A DNA stretch of 64,000 bases, taken from NCBI GenBank assembly GCA_008360975.2, contig VLJF02000046.1, positions 3,286,001 through 3,350,000 of the forward strand, written 5' to 3'. Of this stretch, positions 1 to 10,063 are shown in pieces. The first letter of the stretch is position 1, and the number at the start of each line of letters is the position of its first letter. The stretch is from Lichenostomus cassidix. Lineage: Eukaryota; Chordata; Aves; Passeriformes; Meliphagidae. The notes under the pieces were generated by a model. The model saw only the letters and a list, made by a program, of their open reading frames with translations. It had not been told where the DNA came from and did not search any database. A program made the translations under genes and the position numbers.

Positions 1-1603
1 GCCACTTTGGTGCCATTTTTGACCTTTTTGTTGCCATTTAGTGCCACTTTGGTGCCATTTGATGCCATCTAGTGTCACTTTAGTGGCTTTTAATGACATT
101 TAGTGCCACTCTGGTGCCATTTAATGCCCTTTTTTGTCACTTTGGTGCCATTTAATGTTGCTTTGGCGCCATCTGGTGTCACTTTAATGCCATTTAGTGC
201 CATTTCAGTACCATTCAGTGTCACTTTGGTCTCACTTAGTGCCATTTAGTGCCATTTTTGCCACTTTGCTGCCCTTTAGTGCAATTTAGTGCCACTTTGG
301 TGCCATTTAGTGTCACTTTAATGCCACTTAGTGCCATTTGAGGCCATTTAATGTCACTCTGGTGCCATTTAGTGCTAATTTGGTGACATTTGATGACACT
401 TTGGTGTCACTTTTTGCCATTTTAGTGACACTTAGAGTAATTTAGTGCCAGTTCAGTGCCATTTTTGCCACTTTGGTCCCATTCAGTGCAATTTAGTGTC
501 ACTTTGGTGCCATTTAATGTCACTTTGGTCTGGGGCCATTTTTTGTCACTTTAATGCCATTTGAAAAAAAAAATTAATGCATTTTTATCAGTTCAATGCC
601 ATATGGTGCCACTTTGGTGCCATTTGATGCCATTTTGATGCCATTGAGTGCCACTTCAATGCCACTTTGGTGCCGTTTTTTGCCACTTCAATGCCACTTT
701 GTCCCACTTTGGTGCCATTTAGGGTCACTTTAGTCCCATTTGGTGCCATTTTTTGTCACTTTAATGCAATTTTTTGTCATTTCAATGCAATTTTTTCCCA
801 TTTTTGTGCCATTTTGATGTCACCTGCTGTCTCCTCACTGACCTGCCTGTCAATCCGTTCTGCAGTCATTGTCACCTGTGCTGGTCGGTGATGTCACTGT
901 GTGCCCAGGGGCTGTTTGGTGTCATTTAGTGCCATTTGGTGTCACTCAGGTGCCATTTAGTGTCACTTTGGTCCCATTTAGTGCCATTTAGCGCCACTTT
1001 GACACCATTTAGTGTCATTTGATGTCACTTTGGCTCCATCTGGTGCCATCTAGTGTCACTTTAATGCCATTTAGAGCCATTTGGTGCCATTAGTGCCACT
1101 TAATGTCACTTTGTGCCACTTGAGTGCCGTTTAGTGCCATTTAATGTCACTTTAGTGTAATTTTTTGCCATCTGGTGCCATTTAGTGCCACTTTGGTGCC
1201 ATTTAGTGTCACTGTGGTGTCATTTACTGCCATTTGCTGTCATTTGGTGTCATTTCGATGTCATTTGATGCCAGTTTGATGCCATTTGGTGCCATTTTTT
1301 GTCACTTTAACACTGTTTTCCCCCACTTTGGTGCCATTTTGATGCCACCTGATGCTACCCTGATGCCACCCTGATGTCACCCTGTCCCCTCTCAGTGACC
1401 TGCAGCAATCCATTCCACTGCTATTGTCACCCGTGCTGATCGCTGCTGATGTCACTCTGATGACGTCACTGATGTCACTCTGAAGACATTACTCTGATGA
1501 CGTCACCCTGTCCCCTCAGTGACCTGCGCAGCAATCCATTCCACTGCAATTGTCACCTGTGCTGGTCGCTGATGTCACTGTGTGCCCAGGGGCTCTTTGG
1601 TGG
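1..1603. repeat. GTGCCATT/GTGTCACT minisatellite (duplication copy 1)
   Basis: Degenerate tandem repeat of roughly 10-11 bp built from variants of GTGCCATTTA and GTGTCACTTTG. Near the right end it grades into CRE-like TGATGACGTCAC variants (about 1450-1520) and into longer units containing CAGTGACCTGCAGCAATCC. Short open frames here are repeat artefacts. The same array recurs at 22591-24054 as part of a segmental duplication. The left edge lies outside the window. Confidence 0.9.
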
Positions 1604-2243
1604 TGTTGGAATACATATCAGGTTAAAAATTTTGTATAACTTTAGTCAAAGGTTTTGTTTGTCTTTACCCTGAGAAAAGGAATTTTAGGTTTCTTTCAGG
1701 ACATTGTTCTGCCAGATGAGGTCTGGTGGACTCAGCATATCAACAGATTGGGAGTGACCCCAGAGATAACCAGAGAGATAAAGACTATGAACAGAACATC
1801 CTCTGGGACATTGTGGTTATCAACAGGACATGGTGGATATCACAAACAGCTACCCCAGAGCACCTCCAGCAGGGCTGAAGACATCCTGGCCTGGAAAAAG
1901 GACTGATGAGAAAAACTGAAGAATGAAGAATCTAATTAGCATCAGAGGTGAGGAGATTCAGATCCAATAGGAAACTGAATACTGGGAGTTTGCTCAACTT
2001 TAGACCAATGAACACTGACCCAATGCTTTCCTATGTATTTTTACTGTATAAAATATCTGAAAAATCGAGTAAAAGATATGTATCCTGGAATGATTCTCTC
2101 TGCACACCCGGGCTATGTGTGGATGAGATGATTTCTGTGGTACATCCTGGCCAGAACAACATCCTGGCCAGATAATAAAGTAATGCCTTGACTCTCTAAC
2201 ATTAAAAATGTTGTTGGAGGGTTTTTGTATTTTTTTTCCCGCA
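1604..2243 (+). mobile_element. Candidate 5' LTR of gag-less ERVL-like element, copy 1
   Basis: Begins TGTTGGAATACA and ends CCCGCA, so it has TG...CA termini. It holds TATAAAA at 2047-2053 and AATAAA at 2174-2179, the spacing expected for U3-R-U5. It does not resemble the LTR at the other end of the element (starts TGTCCTGG, 5683), and there is no gag between it and the protease frame that starts 25 bases later. Its last 20 bases (T-rich, then CCCGCAG) also read as a strong splice acceptor. It could be a true 5' LTR of another family, a neighbouring solo LTR, or a leader with an acceptor. The LTR architecture is seen; the link to the downstream pol is inferred. Confidence 0.5.
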
Positions 2244-2267
2244 GATTTGGTGACAGCTCCAGTCAAC

Positions 2268-3769
2268 ATGTCTGATCCCCTTGAAGGAACCTCTAACACG
2301 AATGCCCACCATGGTAAGAGGGGCCCTGCCTCTAGCCAGGTAGAGGCCAGGGAAAACTGTGTTTTTTGGACAGTGTGGATTCGGTGGCCTGGCACATCAG
2401 AGCCACAAGAATACGAGGCTTTAGTTGACACTGGTGCACAATGCACGATAATCCCATCGCGACATGTGGGGACAGAACCTGTTTCTATTTCCGGTGTGAC
2501 AGGAGGATCACAAGACTTGACCCTGGTGAAAGCTGAGGTGAGCCTGACTGGGAGAGAGTGGAAAGAACATTCCATTGTGACTGGCCCAGAGGCTCCATGT
2601 ATTTTGGGTATAGACTTCCTCCGAAATGGATATTTCAAAGACCCAAAGGGACTCAAGTGGGCATTTGGGATAGCTGCTGTGGAGACAGAGGGCATTAAGC
2701 AATTGAACACCTTGCCTGGACTGTCAGAGAACCCATCTGCAGTAGGACTCCTGAAAGGGGAAGAGCAACAAGTACCGATTGCAACCTCGATTGTGCACCG
2801 CTGACAGTACCGGACAACTCGTGATGCCGTGATTCCCATTCACAAACTAATCCGTGAGCTGGAGAGCCAAGGGGTGGTCAGCAGGACCCATTCATCCTTT
2901 AACAGCCCCATCTGGCCTGTGCGAAAATCTGACGGAGAATGGAGATTGACTGTGGACTATCGTGCCTTGAATGAGGTGACTCCACCTCTGAGTGCTGCTG
3001 TGCCAGACATGCTGGAGCTCCAGGATGAGCTAGAGTCCAAGGCAGCAAAGTGGTATGCTACTATTGACATTGCAAATGCATTTTTCTCCATTCCTCTGGC
3101 AGCAGAGTGCAGACCTCAGTTTGCTTTCACCTGGAGGGGCGTGCAGTATACCTGGAACCGACTGCCCCAGGGGTGGAAGCACAGTCCCACCATTTGTCAT
3201 GGACTGATCCAGGCTGCATTGGAAATGGGTGAGGCTCCAGAACATCTGCAGTACATCGATGACATCATTGTGTGGGGGAGCACAGCAGAAGAAGTATTTG
3301 AGAAAGGAAAGGAAATCATCCAGATTCTCCTGGAAGCTGTTTTGCCATAAAAAAGAGCAAAGTCAAAGGGCCTGCCAAAGAGATCCAGTTCCTAGGAGTG
3401 AAGTGGCAAGATGGACGGCGTCTGATTCCTACTGAGGTTATCAATAAAATCATCACAATGTCCCCCCCAACCAACAAGGAGGAGACACAAGCTTTCCTGG
3501 GGACTATGGGCTTTTGGAGAATGCACATTCCTGAGTACAGCCAGATTGTGAGTCCTCTCTACCTGGTTACCCATAAGAAAAATGATTTCCACTGGGGCCC
3601 TGAACAGCAGCAAGCTTTCACCCAAATCAAGCAGGTGATCGCTCATGCAGTAGCCCTTGGCCCAGTCAGGACAGGGCCAGAAGTAAAGAATGTGCTTTAC
3701 TCTGCAGCTGGGGGAAATGGCCTGTCCTGGAGCCTTTGGCAGAAGGTGCCTGGTGAGACTCAAGGCTGA
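2268..3769 (+). pseudogene. ERVL-like pol remnant: protease and reverse transcriptase, copy 1
   Basis: Aspartyl protease followed by reverse transcriptase of an endogenous retrovirus of the ERVL type (class III by overall pol character). The protease shows LVDTGAQCTIIP and the distal ILGIDFLRNG. RT shows YATIDIANAFFSI (motif A), LPQGWKHSP (motif B) and the YIDDI catalytic motif. Breaks: an in-frame TGA at 2802-2804 (copy 2 has CGA), a one-base loss near 3340-3350 that shifts the frame in the RT palm/thumb region, and a TGA at 3767-3769 that copy 2 shares. No gag lies upstream. The ATG at 2268 is the first in frame after the candidate LTR. Not expected to give an enzyme. Confidence 0.88.
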
Positions 3770-5511
3770 CCACTGGGATTCTGGAGCCGAAGTTACAGAG
3801 GGTCTGAAGCCAACTACACCCCAACAGAGAAAGAAATCTTAGCAGCATACGAAGGAGTCCAAGCTGCCTCAGAGGTAATTGGCACAGAAGCACAACTCCT
3901 CCTGGCACCTCAACTACCGGTGCTGGGGTGGATGTTTAAAGCAGAGGTTCCCTCTACCCACCATGCCACCAATGGCACATGGAGCAAATGGATTGCCCTT
4001 ATCACACAGCACGCCCGTATGGGAAATCTGAATCGCCCTGGGATTTTGGAAGTAATTACAAATTGGCCTGAAGGTGAAAATTTTAGTCTGATTGAGGAAG
4101 AGGAGCTGGAACAGGTGACTCGTGCAGAGGAAGCTCCACCATACAACCATCTGCTGGCAGATGAAACACGCTACGCTCTTTTCACTGATGGTTCCTGTTG
4201 TCTTGTAGGGACAAAACGAAAATGGAAAGCAGCTGTGTGGAGCCCCACACAACGGGTTGCAGAAGCTAGGGAAGAAGAGGGTGGATCGAGTCAATTTGCT
4301 GAGCTCAAAGCCGTTCAGTTAGCCCTGGACATTGCTGAAAGAGAGAAATGGCCAAAGCTCTACCTCTATACTGATTCATGGATGGTAGCCAATGCTCTAT
4401 GGGGTTGGCTGGAAAAGTGGAAGAAGGCTGGTTGGCAGCGTAGGGGAAAACCAATTTGGGCAGCTGAAGAGTGGAAAGACATCGCTAGCCGGGCAGAGAG
4501 ACTACCTGTGAAGGTCTGCCATGTAGATGCCCATGTCCCCAAGAGTCGAGCTAATGAGGAACACCGAAACAACGAACAGGTAGATCAGGCTGCAAAGATA
4601 AAGGTGTCCCAGGTAGACTTGGATTGGCAGCATAAGGGAGATTTATTCCTAGCTCAATGGGCCCATGATGCCTCAGGCCATCAAGGCAGAGATGCCACCT
4701 ATAAGTTGGCACGAGACCGAGGGTGGATCTAACCATGGACTGCATCTCTCAAGTTATCCATGACTGTGAAACGTGTGCTGCCATGAAGCAAGCCAAATGG
4801 GTGAAACCCCTGTGGTATGGTGGAAGGTGGTCTAAATATAAGTATGGAGAGGCCTGGCAGATTGATTACATCACACTGCCTCAAACCCGCCATGGCAAGC
4901 GCTATGTGCTCACAATGGTAGAAGCCACCACTGGGTGGCTGGAAACCTACCCTGTGCCTCATGCCACTGCTCGTAACACCATCCTGGGCCTTGAAAACCA
5001 AGTCCTGTGGAGGCATGGTACCCCTGAGAGAATTGAGTCAGATAACGGAACTCATTTTAAAAACAGCCTCATAAACAACTGGGCTAGGGAACATGGCATT
5101 GAGTGGGTGTACCACATTCCTTATCATGCACCTGCTGCTGGCAAAGTGGAACAGTATAATGGACTGTTAAAAACCACCCTAAAGGTGCTGGGTGGGGGAA
5201 CTTATAAGAATTGGGAGCTACATTTAGCAGAGGCCACCTGGTTAGTCAATACCCGAGGCTCCATCAACCAAGCAGGTCCTACCCAATCTGAGCTTCTACA
5301 TACAGTGGATGGAGATAAGGTCCCAGCAGTACATGCCAGAGGCTTGTTAGGGAAAACTGTCTGGATTAATTCTGCCTCACATAAAGACAAACCCATCCGT
5401 GGGGTTGTCTTTGCTCAGGGACCAGGATGTACTTAGTGGATAATGCAGGAAGATGGAGAAACATCATGTGTCCCTCAGGGAGATTTAATTTTGGGTGAGG
5501 GCCACATGTAA
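3770..5511 (+). pseudogene. ERVL-like pol remnant: RNase H and integrase, copy 1
   Basis: Continues the pol frame directly after the TGA at 3767-3769. RNase H shows ALFTDGSC, the acidic SQFAELKA segment and LYTDS. Integrase shows the zinc-binding pairs (HDASGH and CETC), then the catalytic triad in WQIDY, ESDNGTHF and GKVEQYN, so the acidic residues are present in this copy. Breaks: a one-base loss in a G run near 4724 that separates the RNase H and integrase frames, and a TAG near 5434-5436 where copy 2 has TGG. The natural end would be the TAA at 5509-5511. No dUTPase or env follows; the next features are a TA-rich repeat, a polypurine tract and the 3' LTR. Confidence 0.88.
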
Positions 5512-5562
5512 GGTTGGGATGGCAACATATCACCGTTGACTAAATGACATTATTTGTACATT

Positions 5563-5624
5563 GTTATGTGTATATATGTATATGTGTATGTATGTATTTA
5601 TGTATATATATATATGTGTGTGTT
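5563..5624. repeat. TATATG/TGTG microsatellite before ERVL 3' LTR
   Basis: Alternating TATGTA/TGTG simple repeat at the 3' end of the ERVL internal region. The same tract sits at the equivalent place in copy 2 (28005-28078) and, reverse-complemented, in the third ERVL remnant (40680-40742). It is therefore an inherited part of this element family rather than a chance microsatellite. Confidence 0.85.
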
Positions 5625-5671
5625 TAGAGTTGGAAGATGTTAGGGTGGGCTTTAAGGCAATAATATGGAAT

Positions 5672-5682
5672 AAGGGGTGGAA
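5672..5682 (+). other. Polypurine tract of ERVL-like element, copy 1
   Basis: AAGGGGTGGAA lies immediately before the TGTCCTGG start of the 3' LTR. This is the plus-strand priming site in retroviral reverse transcription. The same sequence precedes the LTR in copy 2 and, on the other strand, in the 40.6-kb remnant. Confidence 0.8.
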
Positions 5683-6038
5683 TGTCCTGGAGTGATGTTA
5701 TGATAATCCTTTATCCCTTATCGTTGGTTTATATGCTCAAAAAAAAAAAAATGGTCCTGTCACTTTAACTACGTTCAGCTGCAGAGAGAAACGCGGGTTG
5801 TTTTAAAAACTTTTTCTCCAAGCCTCGCTGCGGGGGAGGATTCTTCGCTCGGCAGAGACTGTGCGCTGGGACGGCTGTGGAAGTGGGCTCTGTTCCGCTT
5901 CTTTTTTTTTTTTATTTTTATTTTTCTTTTTTTTTTCTTCATTTGGACCCCTTTTCTTCGATCTGCTTTGTCTCCCGAAGACCCAAGGAAGCCAGAGGAG
6001 CTCCACCCGGCCCGGGGGGGGGTGAGGAGGAGAGGGGC

Positions 6039-6586
6039 TGTGGGAGTCCCGTCCGTGGGTGCCCAAACCACCCCGGAGTTCGGGGAAGGGAGAGACTGCG
6101 GGAGAGGGCGGGGCCCCGAGGGAGCGCAGGTGCTGTCTGCAGGTCGGCGAAGCAAAACAGGAGATGCAGTCCAGATTGTCGGTGCTCCAAGAAGGGTTTA
6201 TTAGGGTAAGGGGTGAGGGGAGTTGGAGGGGTCTCGGGGCATCGACAAAATGGCCCCGAGCCCTCTTGTACAGTAACTTTTATAGGGGGAGGGGAAAGGG
6301 AAGGAGGAGATTTGGGGAACAAATGGGGAAAGGGGGATTTCTGAGCAACAAATCATATAACCAAACAAATAACTGCTTAAATATGAACAAAGAAGAACAT
6401 TCTTGAATCATAACCATATAAGGAACCAGGGGAGGGGGAGAGAAGTGGCTGTCACTTTGTCAAGCCTGGGTGCCTTCCAATTGGCCTGGAGAGCAGGGGG
6501 TCCTGGGAGTGTACCAAGCCCAGGATCCATCCCCATCTCTCTCCCAGGGGCTTGGGGCACCCAGGTGAGCCATGAACACTGCAGCA
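6039..6586 (-). mobile_element. 3' LTR of class II provirus
   Basis: 548 bp, read on the minus strand from TGCTGCAGTG to GACTCCCACA. TATAAAA lies at 6278-6284 and AATAAA at 6197-6202, in the right order for minus-strand transcription. It is almost identical to 12352-12899. Confidence 0.95.
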
Positions 6587-6601
6587 TCTCCCCATTTTTT
6601 A
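6587..6601 (-). other. Polypurine tract of class II provirus
   Basis: On the minus strand TAAAAAATGGGGAGA runs directly into the LTR start TGCTGCAG. It is an A/G-rich tract apart from one internal and one leading T, located exactly where plus-strand DNA synthesis is primed. Confidence 0.8.
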
Positions 6602-6736
6602 GTTTTTAAAGAAGCAATTAAAATTTTTATAAATACAGATTTTAAAATTAGCAAGCTCATAATAATAAGCATAATATAAAATACAATCCAAATTGGAGGG
6701 TAGCTGTAAACAGAGTAAAAACAGAACTGTAAAAAA

Positions 6737-9581
6737 TTAATAAAGGTTGCTCAAAGGGAAAGGGTCTTGAGGGGGTTCAGTAATTATCACATTGGGAAGG
6801 GTCTCAGTTACAAGGGGAAAGGTGAATGATTCAGGGGGAATGTCCTTTTGATTTTTATTCATGATCTTTTTTCGGGTTTTCCAGTAAGTAAATTTTAAAA
6901 TTGTCCAGTCTGGTTTGAATTTTTTTGAGGCAAAATGGGCTTGGAAGGTCTTGTCATCGTTGATGCTGGATTTGATCCACCTTCCTTCATCCTGTGCCGT
7001 GTAAGGTTTGACCCATTTGCCGGGGACCCATTTGGGTCCTGCTGGTGTGGACACACAGGCATAGCCTCGTCCCCAAGTCACGAGTGGAAAGGGTCCCTGG
7101 ATTTTTGTTGTTTCCGGGTCCCTGACCAAAACCGGTGGTTGTACCTTTAACTTGGCCCTTCTGTCATTTGCAAAGTGGCGGAAAACAGGTGGTAAGGGCT
7201 CGTCAAATGAGCTGTTTAAGAAATTGATAGTAAAAAGGGCTTTGCTAAGCCTCATCTGGGGGGTGTTGATCTCATTTCCTCCATCTTGACGAGCTAACAC
7301 TGCTTTTACAGTCATGTGTGCTCTTTCCACTATCGCCTGGCCTGTGGGGGAGTGAGGTATCCCAGTTACATGTGAGATGCCCCACTCATTTAAAAAGTCT
7401 CCCAGCCTCTTGGAGGTATAGGCTGGGCCGTTGTCTGTTTTTATTTGTTGTGGCACTCCCAAGGTTGCAAAAGCCAGAAGGAGATGCTGGATAACATCCC
7501 TGGCTTTCTCACCCGTGTGTGCTGATGCATAGATGGCTCCTGAAAATGTATCAACTGATACATGCACATATTTCTGACGACCAAACTGGGGCCAATGGGT
7601 TATATCAGTCTGCCACACTTGGCAGCTTTCAGTTCCTCTGGGGTTAACTCCAGCAAGGTGGGCTGGCAGTCGGTCTGTGGAGCAGTTTGGACATGCAGTT
7701 ATGATTGCTCTCGCTTGGTCACGCGTCAGCCCAAACATCCTCACCAAGGCCGGACTGTTCTGGTGGTACATATTATGGCTCAGCTTAGCTTGCTGAAAAA
7801 TGTCCGGAACCTTGGGTGAGATGGCTGATGCGGCCAGCGAGTCTGCTCTCCGATTGCCCTCCGTGACTGGCCCTGGCAGGTCTGTGTGTGCCCTGACATG
7901 CATTATGAAATATGGTTGCTCTCGATGGGAAAGGACTTCTGTAAGTCTCGAGAGCAAATTAAATATTTTCAAATTTGATACTTCTTTTAGGGCCGCATTC
8001 TCTGCCCTGAGGGCGACTCCTGCAACGTAAGCAGAGTCTGTTACCAAGTTGAAAGGTTCTGGGAATCTCTCAAAAGCTCTGACCACTGCTGCAAGCTCGG
8101 CAACCTGAGGAGATCCCTCGATTATCTGGACATCAGCTTCCCACTGCCGAGTCTTAGGGTTTCTCCAAGTCACCACAGACTTGTGAGAGGCCCCTGAGCC
8201 ATCTGTGAAAACTGTCAGAGCACCCTTAATGGGATTTTTTGAGAGATAGGTTTTTTGAATGAGCCGAAATTTGGTGTTAAAGAGTTTGTGTTTTTTGTGG
8301 CCAGATTGAACCTTTCCTGTGAAACCCTCTAGGGCATATTGTAATGGTTCACAAGTTTGGAGCAGATTTTCCAAATCTTCCAATTGAAATGGCACATATA
8401 TCCATTTAAAATCAAGACCTGCTAAGGCTCTCAGTCTTGACCTTGCCTTCATTATTACTTTTGCCGAAAGCTCCTGGGGCGTTGTTAAAGTTTTTGCCAG
8501 CATGTGCGGCAGAAAGACCCATTCTATGATTAACAGTGGGTCTTTCAAGGTGGCATCCCATTGGTATATTAAACCATGTGTGAACTGTTTTTCCCCCAGA
8601 ATGATCAGTTCAAATGGGAGCAACGGATCACAGCGATGTGACTGCTTCTGTGAGAGTGCCTTTTGAACCTCAGTGATCGCCTCTCTGGCCTCTGGTGTTA
8701 GGGCCCTGGGGGAGTCCAGCTCCTCTTTGCCCTTTAACAAATTGAAGAGAGGGGCTAGCACTGCAGTAGAAATTCCCAGGATTGGGCGCATCCAATTGAT
8801 TGACCCACACAGTTTTTGAAGGTCATTTAGAGTTTTTGGCTCGTCCATGATGGCAAGCGGTTGAGGGACGATGGTTCTGTCTCTCACCACCAAGCCCAAG
8901 TATTTAACCAGGCTCATATGCTGTATCTTGTTTGGGTGGATGGTGAAACCTGCTTGCGACAATGTGGTGATGAGCAGAGCCAAAGTGACGTTGACTTGTT
9001 CTTGTGTGGGTGCGCATAAAAGAATGTCGTCCATATAATGAAGAATGTGGACTCCTGGGGACTGTTGCCGAACAGGAGTCAGTGTCTTGTTCACAAACCA
9101 CTGGCATAAAGTTGGTGAGTTTTTCATGCCTTGTGGGAGGACGTTCCAATGATAACGTTTTGCAGGTGCTGAGTTGTTCCGTGATGGTACTGTGAAAGCA
9201 AATCACGGTGCGTCTGCAGGGTGCAATGGAATGTGAAAAAAGAATCCTTTATGTCAACCACTGCCAACTTCCAATCTTTGGGTAACATAGATGGAGATGG
9301 CATTCCCGGTTGGAGGGGCCCCATGTCTTCCATAACCGCATTGACAGCTCTCAGGTCATGAAGGAGTCGCCACTCGTTCTTTCCTTGCTTCTTAATTACA
9401 AAAATTGGCGAGTTCCATGGGCTGAATGTCTCAGAAATGTGTCCTTTGGCAAGCTGGTCTGCAACGAGGGCTTCAAGCGCGCTCAATTTTTCTCCCATCA
9501 GAGACCACTGACCCACCGAGACAGGAACGTTAGAAAGCCAATTGAGTCGTGGGGGGGCGCGCTCGTCAGTGACCTCCCCTA
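6737..9581 (-). pseudogene. Class II ERV pol: RT, RNase H, integrase (disrupted)
   Basis: Pol polyprotein for reverse transcription and integration. The frame opens after the pro-pol slip site; near its start it shows [12 protein letters not shown], typical of class II pol. RT has YMDD at residues 31-34 after the Met at 9127. RNase H has VFTDGSG, AELAAVV, VTDSAYV and ADSLAASA. Integrase has the H-x3-H and C-x2-C zinc site, the DDE residues in QTDITHW, KTDNGPAYTS and GQAIVERAH, and a C-terminal GPFPLVTWGRGY segment. Breaks: a one-base length change in an A run at about 9237-9241 (T run on the coding strand) shifts the frame inside RT, and a TGA at 9203-9205 follows in the downstream frame (looks like CGA to TGA at a CpG). 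The remaining 796 codons from 9127 are open. No env follows. Confidence 0.93.
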
Positions 9582-10063
9582 AAAATCCTGGGTCATTGAT
9601 GGGATTTCAGTTTTTGCACCCCATTGCGCCAGGGAGTCCCTCCCCGAAAGATTGAAAGGTACGTCCATCACGTAGGGACGTACGTGGGCTTGCACCCCTT
9701 CTGGTGTCACTATCTGAACGTCTCTTGTGCTCTGCTGAGCAGTGGATTGTCCTCCCACTCCCCCAATAGATAGAGTGGTGTTTTGCAAAGGCCAGTGTCG
9801 AGGCCAGACGTCTTGGGAGATGATGGTGACGTCGGCTCCAGTGTCTACAAGGCCTCTAATGTCTATCTGTGTATAATTGTCCTGTAGTTTGCAAGTTAAA
9901 TAGGGTCTATTTTGGCTCACGCGCTGGGCCCACCAAGCATACAAACGTGATGAGTCCAGGTGAAATGGGGTCGAGTCCGGTAGAGGATGATAAGAGTCCT
10001 TGGTGGTGGCAGGTGAGGTGGCATTTCTATCGTCGCGCGACACCTCCTCGCGCTGGCTGGTCA
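9579..10063 (-). CDS. Class II ERV protease (pro)
   Basis: Retroviral aspartyl protease that would cleave Gag and Gag-Pro-Pol during particle maturation. The active-site segment is [13 protein letters not shown], followed by a flap-like GGVGGQS and a distal [10 protein letters not shown] stretch. The frame is reached from gag by a -1 shift at 10064-10070 and ends at TAG 9579-9581, where the next shift leads into pol. It has no internal stop, so this is the one undamaged retroviral gene of the provirus. There is no recognisable dUTPase domain ahead of the active site, unlike MMTV and Mason-Pfizer virus. An in-frame Met at 10088 exists, but the true entry is the frameshift. Confidence 0.85.
9582..9588 (-). 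promoter_or_regulatory. Pro-pol -1 ribosomal frameshift site GGATTTT
   Basis: On the minus strand the pro frame reads G GAT TTT then TAG (9579-9581). A -1 slip on this heptamer continues into pol, which is open in that frame. It resembles the GGATTTA pro-pol site known from mouse mammary tumour virus. Heptamer, frame and adjacent stop are seen; its use is inferred. Confidence 0.7.

Noticed and set aside
1..1603. CRISPR-like regular repeats
   Set aside because: No unique spacers, degenerate 10-11 bp units, vertebrate context.
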